NCBI RefSeq assembly: GCF_947487605.1
Contig: NZ_CANKXK010000007.1
Location: forward strand, 124,001 to 188,000
Direction: 5' to 3'
Length of the DNA stretch: 64,000 bases
Source of the DNA: an uncultured Algibacter sp.
GTDB taxonomy: Bacteria > Bacteroidota > Bacteroidia > Flavobacteriales > Flavobacteriaceae
Part shown: positions 20,201 to 28,344 of the stretch, piece by piece
Layout of the letters: each line of letters starts with the position of its first letter
Numbering within the stretch: position 1 is the first letter of the stretch
Position numbers and translations under genes: made by a program
The notes under the pieces: model-generated
The model's input: only the letters and a program-made list of their open reading frames with translations
Databases searched by the model: none
What the model was told of the DNA's origin: nothing

Positions 20201-21242
20201 CCTCATCACCATCTAAATCAAAATCTGCAAATTTAGTACCCCAAGACCAGCCTGTATTAGCTATATTGTTTGCCGTTGCATTTTCAATATAATTATTAGA
20301 ACCTGTATTGGTTAGTAAAAAATTAAGGTCAATTGTGGTTATAAAAAAATCAAAATTTCCATCGTTATTATAGTCTCCTATGGTGATACCCATATCATCT
20401 CCTTTGGTATCTATACCATAATTTCTAGCATCATTACTAAATGTACCATCACCATTATTGATAAACAATTCGTTAGGCTTGTTAAAATCATTGAGCACAT
20501 ACAAATCCATCAGCTTGTCAGCATTAAAATCAAAAGGAAATGCGGTAAAACTAGGATATATTGTGTTTATATTTAAGTTAGATTGTATCGTAACATCTGT
20601 AAACGTACCATCTCCATTGTTTTTGTAAAGGGTATTGCCTTGGCAATCTTGTGGATTATTTACAGCGATATTGTCTAACCAGTTACTAATATAAAGATCC
20701 AAATAGCTGTCATTATCATAATCAAACCAAGTAGCACAGGTATTGCCACAGCCGTTATATTTATCAAGTCCCGCTTGATTGGTTACCTCAGTAAAGGTGC
20801 TATCGCCATTGTTTTTAAAGAGCTGTATTTTTCCGAAGTGCGTAAAGAACAAATCTGGAAAACCATCGTTGTTGTAATCGCCCCAAAACACGCCATATTT
20901 ATACCCTGATAAGCCTTCATAGTCATCATAATCGTTCAGTTCAGACGATGAAAACTGGTTGTTAAGGTTTGCCTCAAGAGTAACTTCTGTAAAGGTACCA
21001 TTACCGTTATTTCTAAATAAGCCTCCCCAAGTTTCAGGAAAATTATAATCGTCAAGCTCTTTGGTAACTACATATATATCCAAATCATTATCACCATCGT
21101 AATCGGCTACAGCTACACCATTATTATGACTGATTTGGGTGGAGAACACCTGATTAAAAACAGGTAAAAAATCTTGACTATGGCACAGACCATTACAGAT
21201 TAAAACAAAAATAATGAGATAAAAAGTCTGGTGCTTGCGCAT
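17205..21242 (-). CDS. secreted FG-GAP/ASPIC - vanadium-dependent haloperoxidase fusion with T9SS domain
   Basis: 1345 residues. Order: signal peptide; FG-GAP/VCBS propeller repeats with calcium-type motifs (DYDGDNDLDIYV, DYNNDGFPDLFF) to about 410; UnbV/ASPIC domain about 435-510; a cysteine-rich GCTDPNSCNYNPNA insert near 534; a PKD-like region to about 640; a vanadium haloperoxidase/PAP2 domain about 650-1270; a type IX secretion sorting domain (VLYPNPIQGLSELSI) at the end. Vanadate-site motifs are complete: KGWYDYIRP (Lys1056, Arg1063), VSGH (His1166) and SRIWGGIHPPADD (His1235). The protein would be exported and may oxidise halides with peroxide; a phosphatase-like role cannot be excluded. 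It lies inside the HTCS locus. Confidence 0.88.
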   Translation of the reverse strand: MRKHQTFYLIIFVLICNGLCHSQDFLPVFNQVFSTQISHNNGVAVADYDGDNDLDIYVVTKELDDYNFPETWGGLFRNNGNGTFTEVTLEANLNNQFSSSELNDYDDYEGLSGYKYGVFWGDYNNDGFPDLFFTHFGKIQLFKNNGDSTFTEVTNQAGLDKYNGCGNTCATWFDYDNDSYLDLYISNWLDNIAVNNPQDCQGNTLYKNNGDGTFTDVTIQSNLNINTIYPSFTAFPFDFNADKLMDLYVLNDFNKPNELFINNGDGTFSNDARNYGIDTKGDDMGITIGDYNNDGNFDFFITTIDLNFLLTNTGSNNYIENATANNIANTGWSWGTKFADFDLDGDEDLFVVNGYDTANRNAEFNVYYENRYADAENTFTEKEVGLEEFTIGVEALDFDYDNDSDLDVFVTNAHGVSTLFENRTIIDPDNTNLKWFKVSLEGTASNKDAIGTILTLHTSNGQIKRYYNGVGFLGQSLKPVHFGLPQDADVVSLDIQWPSGLQESHQGVSNNSHIKAVEGQGYTELNFDTQKEKGCTDPNSCNYNPNAIVNDGSCVYLDQNSSISGVSNTTYLNTEVYTYPLTSGNSISWHVEGGDIVSGQGTNSIKVTWGFEAVQGTVSAIISNSRCASEDVVLNVNLSSLENLNQNTSIARIWNEALLYAIRRDYARPTVHARNLFHISAAMYDAWAIVNHTKPYLIGNTLNNVNNTFSGFEASNENSKDVLNKAISYAAYRLLSHRFKNSPNAEATLAKLDLLMNQLGYDKNISLTDYTTGDAAALGNFIAESYITYGITDGSNEQTQYENTYYQPVNSTLAPELAGNPSITDPNRWQSLSLDTYIDQSGNLIEGSSIDFLSPEWGNVLPFAMTNEQVVTYNRDGNDYLVYNDPSAPPYITSSNPESTEAYKWGFSMVSVWSAHLNPYDGVLWDISPKSIGNIPIENFPSSYASFDQFYNFTDGGDISTGHTTNPITNTPYETQMVPRGDYTRVLAEFWADGPDSETPPGHWFTILNYVSDHPALTKKLQGLGEVLTPLEWDVKSYFTLGGAMHDAAISAWSIKGWYDYIRPISAIRYMASQGQSTNENLPNFNANGISLIDDYIEVVGEGDPLAGRNNEHIGKIKLFAWKGHDFIGNTATDEAGVGWILADNWWPYQRPSFVTPPFAGYVSGHSTYSRAAAEVMTLLTGSEYFPNGMGEFVAKKDEFLVFEQGPSTDVVLQWATYRDASDQCSLSRIWGGIHPPADDIPGRIIGEKIGIDAFNKALGYFQKTPVTESGMVLYPNPIQGLSELSITHTSINTSFELFSIEGRYIPTKQTFIEAYETTKLEIPNLTTGIYILKTKGTSWKIIVK

Positions 21243-21349
21243 ATTTTGGTAAAATATTATGTTTTATAACTTTAAAAAAATCAACATTTAGGTTTTCTGT
21301 TTGATTCTATACTAATTTTTATCAGTCTATATATTTAATACAATTTAAT

Positions 21350-21373
21350 TCTTGCCTGCCCGTTTACAGGCAA
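21350..21373. terminator. hairpin between the TlpA-like and haloperoxidase genes
   Basis: CTTGCCTG (21350-21357) and CAGGCAAG (21366-21373) form a GC-rich 8-bp stem with an 8-base loop, 25 bp past the stop of the TlpA-like gene on the minus strand. No long T run follows, so termination is plausible but weak. Confidence 0.5.
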
Positions 21374-21397
21374 GAAAATTTCTAAGTAAAATGGTTT

Positions 21398-22801
21398 TTA
21401 ATGTGTTGTTAGTAACTCATCAAACAATTTTGTAAGCACTTCTTTTTGAGAAGGGTATGGTGCCTTCCCATCTACAATATTGCCATTAGGGTCAATCAAT
21501 ATAAAACGAGGAATACCCGATATGTCATATTTTTGAATAAAGCTTGATTTCCAATCTTTATCTGCAAGCAGTTGAATGCCATCTAATGCCTTGTCTTTAA
21601 CTATTTTTCTCCATTTTGGGCGATCCTTTAATTTATCAATGCTCAAACCAACAAATACGATATTCTTGTCATGGTAAGTTTTTTCAATTTCCTTTAAATG
21701 TGGTATTTCAGCTTTACAAGGTCCACACCAACTTGCCCAAACATCAATGTAAACGTATTTTCCTTTTAAGTCGTCAAGAGACGTTGTGCCTCCTGCATAG
21801 TTTTCGTAATTGACGAATTTAGGAGAGGGTTGCCCTTTAGCGGTAACAATAACTTCATTGTATTTTTCTGTAATTTCTTTATTATAAGCTTCATTTGTGC
21901 AATTTTCCATATACATAGTGTATAAAGTCTTGAGATCATTTTTGGAAAATGGTCTAAATTCAAGTTCAGCAAATTTAAACAATAACACATTTTTGGCTTC
22001 TTGGTTGGGGTTAGCTAATATGGATTTTATGTAGGCTATATTGTAGTCTAGCGTATCATTTTTACTCATCTGCTCCTGAGCCATTTTTCTGCAATGCCTT
22101 CTGGCCATCCTTAAGTAAACTTCTGAGAATAATAAATCTTCAGCATTGGTATAATCCAACTTTTCTAAGTCCTTTAAAAATCCTTCCGAAACTTGGTAGT
22201 CTTTATCTTTGGCATAATAACGGTAGCTACTTTCATAAAGGCCTAAAGTGAACAGGTATTCATAATCAATACTTCTTTTTTCTTTGGTAACATAATCTTT
22301 AGGAATGTCTTTGTAAGACCCCAATAATGCCAGTTTATCTGCTTTTATTTTTGCAAGGTTTTCTTTATACTGGGTTTCATCTGATGAAAAGAACTTTTTG
22401 GGGTCTGAATGAATAGCTGTTCTTTCAATCGCTTTTTTATGAAATGTATAATTATTAATGGCCGATCCTTTTCCAGAAAAAGCCAAGGTGTTATTTACAT
22501 CCTTTTCATCGAAATTAAGCACAAGATTATAACCATTTTCTAAGTAAAGTGGGATCCTTGTTGGGTCTTCTAAGTTATATCTTCCCTTTTTCAATTTAAG
22601 GGTGTCTAAAAAAACACCATCTTCATCTACGTCAATGTTTAAACGAACCAACCTACCGTAGTTAGTTAATCTAAGCATATCCATGGTGTTATTAGTAATT
22701 TTTCCTGAAAGGATAACATAATCTACAGGTGTAGATTCTTTTTGATTACAGGACATTAACGTAATTGTAATTAGGCTAAATAAAATAAATATTTTTTTCA
22801 T
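21398..22801 (-). CDS. TlpA-like thioredoxin-domain lipoprotein
   Basis: 467 residues. Lipobox TLMSC then NQKESTPVD. The first ~300 residues are helical, preceded by a DUF4369-like beta region. The last ~140 residues are a TlpA/AhpC-type thioredoxin fold with VWASWCGPCKAEIPHLKEIE, the cis-proline segment YDISGIPRFILID and an intact CGPC redox pair. Periplasmic members reduce disulfides or act in cytochrome maturation, and many are found in Bacteroidetes polysaccharide loci without a known substrate. It is transcribed from the divergent region shared with the M16 peptidase. Confidence 0.88.
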   Translation of the reverse strand: MKKIFILFSLITITLMSCNQKESTPVDYVILSGKITNNTMDMLRLTNYGRLVRLNIDVDEDGVFLDTLKLKKGRYNLEDPTRIPLYLENGYNLVLNFDEKDVNNTLAFSGKGSAINNYTFHKKAIERTAIHSDPKKFFSSDETQYKENLAKIKADKLALLGSYKDIPKDYVTKEKRSIDYEYLFTLGLYESSYRYYAKDKDYQVSEGFLKDLEKLDYTNAEDLLFSEVYLRMARRHCRKMAQEQMSKNDTLDYNIAYIKSILANPNQEAKNVLLFKFAELEFRPFSKNDLKTLYTMYMENCTNEAYNKEITEKYNEVIVTAKGQPSPKFVNYENYAGGTTSLDDLKGKYVYIDVWASWCGPCKAEIPHLKEIEKTYHDKNIVFVGLSIDKLKDRPKWRKIVKDKALDGIQLLADKDWKSSFIQKYDISGIPRFILIDPNGNIVDGKAPYPSQKEVLTKLFDELLTTH

Positions 22802-22844
22802 TTTTATAGTTTAATGTTGCTGATATTACGCTGAAAAAAGTTTA

Positions 22845-22970
22845 TACCCTTAAAACAAAATTCATTTATTGGGTTCTTGTGTATTCCCTTTTATACCTAT
22901 TCTGTTTTTTTTGAAAACTTGAATGACTCAATTACATTAGTAAAACTTTAACATTTGTTTTATAAGGGTA
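22845..22970. promoter_or_regulatory. inverted repeat pair in the TlpA/M16 divergent region
   Basis: TACCCTTAAAACAAA (22845-22859) faces TTTGTTTTATAAGGGTA (22954-22970), identical on opposite strands except for a 2-bp insertion. They lie between the divergent TlpA-like and M16 genes. Possible paired operators; no regulator is recognised nearby. Confidence 0.35.
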
Positions 22971-23044
22971 ATTTCTTTTTCAACGTAAAAGAAACAAACG
23001 AAGTAGAATAACTGCTTTTGTATTGTTTGTCTTAATAATATTTA

Positions 23045-23112
23045 TTTGAGTTAGTCAGTCAATAAATAGGTATTAAAAATGATAAAGGGTTGTTTTTAAC
23101 AGCCCTTTTGCA
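23045..23112 (+). terminator. terminator-like hairpin upstream of the M16 gene with TTTGAGTTAGT motif
   Basis: AAAGGGTTGTT (23084-23094) pairs with AACAGCCCTTT (23098-23108), with one G-U pair and a 3-base loop, followed by a short T run. TTTGAGTTAGT lies at 23045-23055. The hairpin is 60 bp before the M16 start, so it is either a leader attenuator or the end of a short RNA. Confidence 0.6.
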
Positions 23113-23171
23113 ATATTTAGGTAAGAAGGCGTCGTTTATTTATGTAATCAAAAAAAATTAAACAAAAAAAC

Positions 23172-25988
23172 ATGATTAAAAACTTTTTTTTAGTACTCAT
23201 AGCAGTAACATTTAGTGTAACTGCTACCGCTCAGAAATTAGACTTAAAGGCTCCTTTGCCTTTAGATACAAGCATAAAAAAAGGCGTACTACCCAATGGT
23301 ATGACCTATTACTTATATAAAACAGATGTGGTAAAAGATGCAGCCAGCTACTACATCATTCAAAATGTGGGATCTATCTTAGAAAATGACAAGCAGTTAG
23401 GGCTTGCCCACTTTTTGGAACACATGGCCTTTAACGGTACCAAAGCTTTTCCTGGTAAGGCATTCCTAAACAAACTCCAGAAGAATGGTTTGGTGTTTGG
23501 TAAAGATATTAATGCCTACACCTCTTTTGATGAAACGGTGTATAATATTAATAATATGCCAACCACACCAGAACTTTCTGAAGTAGGTCTGCAAATATTG
23601 CACGACTGGGCAAATGACTTGCTATTGACTGAAGAAGAAATTGATGCAGAACGTGGCGTTGTTAAAGAAGAATGGCGTACCCGTAATAGTGCCTACATGC
23701 GTATTCTTAATGAAAAGCGAAACGCAACATTTGCCAATTCCAAATATGCAGATCGATTTCCTATTGGAGATATGGATATTGTAGAAAACTTTAAATATAA
23801 AGTGTTACGCGATTTTTATCACGATTGGTACCGAACAGACCTTCAGGCTATAGTGGTAATAGGAGATATTGATATTGATAAATTGGAAGACAGAATTAAA
23901 GCGAAGTTTTCGCCAATTCCAGCTGTTAAAAATCCACCCAAACGTTATACTGTTGAGATAGAAGATCATGAGGATATGAAATATGTGATGGCTAAGGACA
24001 AGGAAATTACATCTTCAGGATTGACATTAAATATTCGTTATAAGAAACCTCAGGATAATCAAAGTATTGGCTATTTCCGTGATGTTCTTTTAAACGGGTT
24101 GGTAACAGATATGCTAAATACGCGTTTTGACGCACTGTCCAATTCAACAGATTCACCATTTAATACTTCTTTCGCTCGTTATAGTAGTTTGGTAAGAAAC
24201 CACGATGTTTTTTATTTATACGTAGCTCCTAAACCAGACAAACAACAACAAGCTCTTACTCTTGCTATGAACGAATTGAACCGAGCGGTAAAGTTTGGGT
24301 TTGCTAATTCTGAAATAAAAACAGCGATTACTGAGGTGAGTAATAGCTATAAAGATATCGTTGCAGAATACAGCAACCGCAAACACAGTGAGATTATTAA
24401 TGGCATTAAGAGTAACTATTTAGAGAATGCCCACATGACTGATATTGAGCAGGAATATGAGATAGCTAAAAAACTCTTTAAGGAGTTCACCCAGACTGAT
24501 TTTCTTAATAAAATACAGGAATTATATACACAAAAGAACAGAGTATTTACTATAACAGGCGTAGAAGGTGAAGAAAATCTAACAGAAGCACAGGTGCTCC
24601 AAACAATTAAGGCTGCTGAAAATAATACTGATTTGAAACCTTATGAGGAAGAGAAGGAAGATACACGCCCTTTGATGAGTGGTGTAGATTTGGTGCCTGG
24701 GAAAATCGTATCTGAAACCAAAAATGACGCTTTAGGTTTTACTACTTATACGCTTAGCAATGGTATAAAAGTGCATCACAAATTTGTGGATAAAGAAAAA
24801 AATGAGGTAAGTTTTGAAGCGGTAAGCAAAGGTGGCGAGTCGTTGATACCTCGAGATGCTATACGCTCTGCCAGTATGTTAGCCGTTCTATCAAGAAACT
24901 CAGGCTTGGGTGTATTTTCCAGAGATGAGTTAAAGAAAAAACAAGCGGGAAAAAGCACAGGAAACTATTTTCGTATTCGTGATTATAATGAGTACATAAG
25001 CGGATACGCATCAACAGATGATGTAGAAACCCTGTTGCAATTAACCAACCTCAGGTTTACCAAACCTCGATTTACACAAGAGGCTTTTGAGCTTAGAAAA
25101 GAGTCATTAGTTGAATTTATTAAAACGTCCCAAAACTACCTACCTTATCTTGTTGAGGGGAAGATAGCTACGGAGTTATACGGCCCTGATAATCCCTATA
25201 AATCGCATTACCGAGTAAGTGACCTTGAGACTTTAGATTTGGAAAAAGCGAAAAAGGCGTACAGTGAACGGTTTGGAAACCCTGCAGATTTTGATTTCTT
25301 TATTGTAGGTGATGTAACGGCAGATGCGTTAAGACCTTTGCTAGAGAAGTATTATGCCAGTATGCCAACTACAGATGAAAGGGAAACCTTTAAGGAAATA
25401 GATGATCTTAACTGGCTTTCTAAAAAATATGATAAAGACATTTATCTGGAAATGGAAACGCCAAAAAGCAAGGTCAATTTCCGTTTAAAAAAGGAAATTC
25501 CTTATAGCTTGAAAAACGAGTTTTTGATGGAGACTCTTGGTGGAATTTTAACTTTACGCTATACAGAAACTCTAAGAGAAGACGAAGGTGGCACCTATGG
25601 AGCCAACACGCAGGCGTGGTTTAATAAAGAGCCCAAGGCTGAGGCTAATATATGGATACGATTTGATTGCAATCCTGAACTGGCAGATAAATTGGTAAGT
25701 GTGATGCATGCCGAAATGAAAAAAATTAGCAAAGGCGACATACAACAAAAAGATTTAGATAAAACGTTGGAGAGTTTCCTTAAGAAAAGAGAAGATAGTA
25801 AAAACTCTAGTAGCTATGATTTGGACGCAATAATGCATTACGTATTGGATGGCTATAATATGGATGCTCCAGAAAATTTTGAAGATATTATTAACAATAT
25901 CACCAAAAAAGATATTCAAGACTTGATGGCTAAATTATTAGAGGATAACCAGACAGCAGAATTTGTTATTAAGCCAAAAAAGGATTAG
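23172..25988 (+). CDS. M16-family zinc metallopeptidase (pitrilysin type)
   Basis: 938 residues, secreted (signal peptide ending SVTATAQ). The N-terminal M16 unit holds the inverted zinc motif HFLEH (His80, Glu83, His84) in GLAHFLEHMAFNGT, with the further glutamate in EEIDAERGVVKEEW. The second half repeats the M16 fold (YTLSNGIKVHHKFVDKE onward) without an HxxEH, as is usual for the non-catalytic half. Such periplasmic peptidases degrade short peptides. No functional link to the neighbouring sugar genes is visible. Confidence 0.93.
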   Translation: MIKNFFLVLIAVTFSVTATAQKLDLKAPLPLDTSIKKGVLPNGMTYYLYKTDVVKDAASYYIIQNVGSILENDKQLGLAHFLEHMAFNGTKAFPGKAFLNKLQKNGLVFGKDINAYTSFDETVYNINNMPTTPELSEVGLQILHDWANDLLLTEEEIDAERGVVKEEWRTRNSAYMRILNEKRNATFANSKYADRFPIGDMDIVENFKYKVLRDFYHDWYRTDLQAIVVIGDIDIDKLEDRIKAKFSPIPAVKNPPKRYTVEIEDHEDMKYVMAKDKEITSSGLTLNIRYKKPQDNQSIGYFRDVLLNGLVTDMLNTRFDALSNSTDSPFNTSFARYSSLVRNHDVFYLYVAPKPDKQQQALTLAMNELNRAVKFGFANSEIKTAITEVSNSYKDIVAEYSNRKHSEIINGIKSNYLENAHMTDIEQEYEIAKKLFKEFTQTDFLNKIQELYTQKNRVFTITGVEGEENLTEAQVLQTIKAAENNTDLKPYEEEKEDTRPLMSGVDLVPGKIVSETKNDALGFTTYTLSNGIKVHHKFVDKEKNEVSFEAVSKGGESLIPRDAIRSASMLAVLSRNSGLGVFSRDELKKKQAGKSTGNYFRIRDYNEYISGYASTDDVETLLQLTNLRFTKPRFTQEAFELRKESLVEFIKTSQNYLPYLVEGKIATELYGPDNPYKSHYRVSDLETLDLEKAKKAYSERFGNPADFDFFIVGDVTADALRPLLEKYYASMPTTDERETFKEIDDLNWLSKKYDKDIYLEMETPKSKVNFRLKKEIPYSLKNEFLMETLGGILTLRYTETLREDEGGTYGANTQAWFNKEPKAEANIWIRFDCNPELADKLVSVMHAEMKKISKGDIQQKDLDKTLESFLKKREDSKNSSSYDLDAIMHYVLDGYNMDAPENFEDIINNITKKDIQDLMAKLLEDNQTAEFVIKPKKD

Positions 25989-26013
25989 TAACACCTATTA
26001 AAATCGTTTGTTT

Positions 26014-26052
26014 AAAGGTCTTCTAAATCGCTATTTAGAAGACCTTTTTTTT
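26014..26052 (+). terminator. intrinsic terminator of the M16 gene
   Basis: AAAGGTCTTCTAAAT (26014-26028) and its exact complement at 26033-26047 form a 15-bp stem with loop CGCT, followed by a run of T. It lies 26 bp after the stop codon. A strong call. Confidence 0.9.
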
Positions 26053-26061
26053 ATGTTAACG

Positions 26062-26300
26062 TGAGTTCGACATAAATTTCATCAAATTAATTGCATTTAT
26101 AATTCTGAAAAATAGTGTTTTGTCATATCGACAGAGCGAAGAATGAGCGACGAGATATCTCAGTTTAATCAAAAAGAATTCCTCGACGCTCTGCGTCGGG
26201 GTTTCCATTGAAATTGTCATTCCCGTGAAATCGAAGATTCATGAATCCAATGATTTAAATATGAATTAATGAATAAAACGGGAATCTAAATATAAAATTT
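26062..26300. repeat. dispersed intergenic repeat, copy 2, with nested palindromes
   Basis: The first ~83 bp align with 5430-5512. The rest contains ordered inverted repeats: CGACGC-TCT-GCGTCG (26184-26198, extendable to 9 bp), ATTCCCGT (26219-26226) facing ACGGGAAT (26278-26285), and inside that a perfect 12-bp palindrome GATTCATGAATC (26236-26247). No open frame is supported. It fills the gap between the M16 terminator and the convergent gluconokinase/dehydrogenase gene. Confidence 0.65.
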
Positions 26301-26367
26301 CGATTTTTGACCATTAAAGTTCAAAATGAAACGAGCGAAATACCCCTGTTCCAAAAACCTTAGGTGG

Positions 26368-28248
26368 CTACCACTCCGTATGATGAAAACCACCAGAGGC
26401 ATCATCAGTCCTTTGATAAGTATGCGCTCCAAAATAATCCCGTTGCGCTTGAATGATACTTGCTGTGGAGTTAGCTACGCTATATCCATTAAAAAAGTTT
26501 ATAGACTCACTTAAACAAGATATAGGAATACTATTTAAAATACATACTGAAATTACTTTTGAAGCACTTGGTTTTAAATGATTAATATGATTCGCAATGG
26601 ACTTATTTGTTATTAAAGTATCGGTATCTTTTAAAATAGGAATTAGTTCCTCCATTAAGTCCGATTTTATAATACAACCATTCGTCCAAATACTGGCAAT
26701 AGTACTTAGATTTAAAGACCAATCATAAGTGTTTGAAGCCTGTGAAATTAATTTAAACCCTTGATGATGATTTATAATTCTTGCAAACTGATACGCATTC
26801 AAAATAGCATCTAATTCTAAATCGATTTCATTCTGAGTATCATTTTTAAAAAGCTTACTGGCTGCAACACGCTCTGCTTTATAAAAAGAGGTGTATCTGG
26901 CAAACAGAGAGGATGCAATCATGGTACTAGGCATACCTAATTCTGCAGTAGCAATAGTTGTCCAGTTTCCAGTTCCTTTATTACCTGCTTTATCAACAAT
27001 TTTATTGATGAGCCAATCGTTGTTTTCCTTTTTTCGTAAAATATCAATAGTAATCTCTAGTAAATAACTATTTGCGGAAGCTTTCCATGTTTCTAAAATA
27101 CTTGCAATCTCATCTGGATTATGCCCCATAGATTTTAGTATGCCAAACACTTCGGCTAATAATTGCATTTCTACATATTCAATCCCATTGTGCACCATTT
27201 TTACAAAATGACCGCTACCATCTTTTCCAATATAAGCACAACAAGGTAAATCGTTTTTATCCTTAGCCGCAATGGCTTCTAAAAAAGCTTGTACTTGTTT
27301 ATAGGCATCCATATTACCTCCTGGCATAATGGAAGGTCCTTTAAGTGCTCCTTCTTCTCCTCCAGAAACACCAACACCAATAAAGTTTATGCCTTTTGAT
27401 TTTAAATAATCGTGACGTGCTTTGGTTTTTTTATAATGTGAATTTCCGCCATCAATAATAACATCGCCTTCTGATAAAAAAGGAATAAGGTCTTCAATAA
27501 CAGCATCAACAATAGGGCCTGCATTTACCATGAGCATAATCTTTCGTGGTTGTTGCAAAGAATTTACAAAACTTTTAAGATTATCAAAAGGAAGGGCAGA
27601 AGCTAGTTCATTATGCTCATTTTTAAAATTAATAGCAACGTTTTCTTCTGTGCCTTCAACATGCCGGTTATACATAGATATTTTAAACCCATTTTGTGCC
27701 AGATTTCTACAGAGACTTTTCCCCATAACGCCTAATCCGAATAAGCCAAATTCTGATTTGTTTTTCAATGTATCCATGATTTTGCTAATTATTGTTTTTG
27801 GGGGTAATTGAATATTTAATTCTAAAGCCTCAAGAGGTGTTTCCAAAGTATCGAATTGCGATTTTAATAACGCAGGAGGCATAAAATGGTCTTTCCTGTT
27901 TTGTAATCGCTCTGAAATCAATTCAAAAGTTCCCGATAAATGAATCCACTTTACGTCCTTGGCAATGTCTTTGCTTAATATGTTTCTGTAGTCTTTTTTC
28001 AATGCAGAACACGCAATAATACAGCCTGTAGCATTTAGTTGTGTTTTTGCCAGTTGATTTAATGCTTGTAACCAACCCCATCTATCGTCATCGTTTAGCG
28101 GTTCGCCATCAGACATTTTTTTTACATTCGCTTCTGGGTGATAGTCATCGCCATCAAAAAATGGTATTTCAAGTGCTTTGGATAGTAGTTTACCTATGGT
28201 GCTTTTACCAACCCCAGAAACTCCCATAATATAAAATACATTTGCCAT
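26368..28248 (-). CDS. bifunctional gluconokinase / 6-phosphogluconate dehydrogenase
   Basis: 626-residue fusion of two consecutive enzymes. Residues 1-158 are a GntK-type gluconate kinase with P-loop GVSGVGKST (9-17) and DGDDYHP. Residues about 165-626 are a decarboxylating 6-phosphogluconate dehydrogenase with NADP-site GLFGLGVMG, DGGNSHYKKT, GVSGGEEGALKGPS and the catalytic KMVHNGIEY block, ending in a normal C-terminus. It would turn gluconate into ribulose 5-phosphate in one polypeptide. Both halves have near full family length and intact motifs, so it is not an assembly of broken genes. It lies 96 bp downstream of the GH20 gene. A GntP permease in the same window could supply gluconate. 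Confidence 0.93.
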   Translation of the reverse strand: MANVFYIMGVSGVGKSTIGKLLSKALEIPFFDGDDYHPEANVKKMSDGEPLNDDDRWGWLQALNQLAKTQLNATGCIIACSALKKDYRNILSKDIAKDVKWIHLSGTFELISERLQNRKDHFMPPALLKSQFDTLETPLEALELNIQLPPKTIISKIMDTLKNKSEFGLFGLGVMGKSLCRNLAQNGFKISMYNRHVEGTEENVAINFKNEHNELASALPFDNLKSFVNSLQQPRKIMLMVNAGPIVDAVIEDLIPFLSEGDVIIDGGNSHYKKTKARHDYLKSKGINFIGVGVSGGEEGALKGPSIMPGGNMDAYKQVQAFLEAIAAKDKNDLPCCAYIGKDGSGHFVKMVHNGIEYVEMQLLAEVFGILKSMGHNPDEIASILETWKASANSYLLEITIDILRKKENNDWLINKIVDKAGNKGTGNWTTIATAELGMPSTMIASSLFARYTSFYKAERVAASKLFKNDTQNEIDLELDAILNAYQFARIINHHQGFKLISQASNTYDWSLNLSTIASIWTNGCIIKSDLMEELIPILKDTDTLITNKSIANHINHLKPSASKVISVCILNSIPISCLSESINFFNGYSVANSTASIIQAQRDYFGAHTYQRTDDASGGFHHTEW

Positions 28249-28344
28249 TTTATAATTTAGCTTTAAATATTTTTATACATCGCTAATTTTCTAAGCGAAA
28301 AGGGAGGAAATATAACCTATTTTCAGGAATTAAAATGGTACTAT

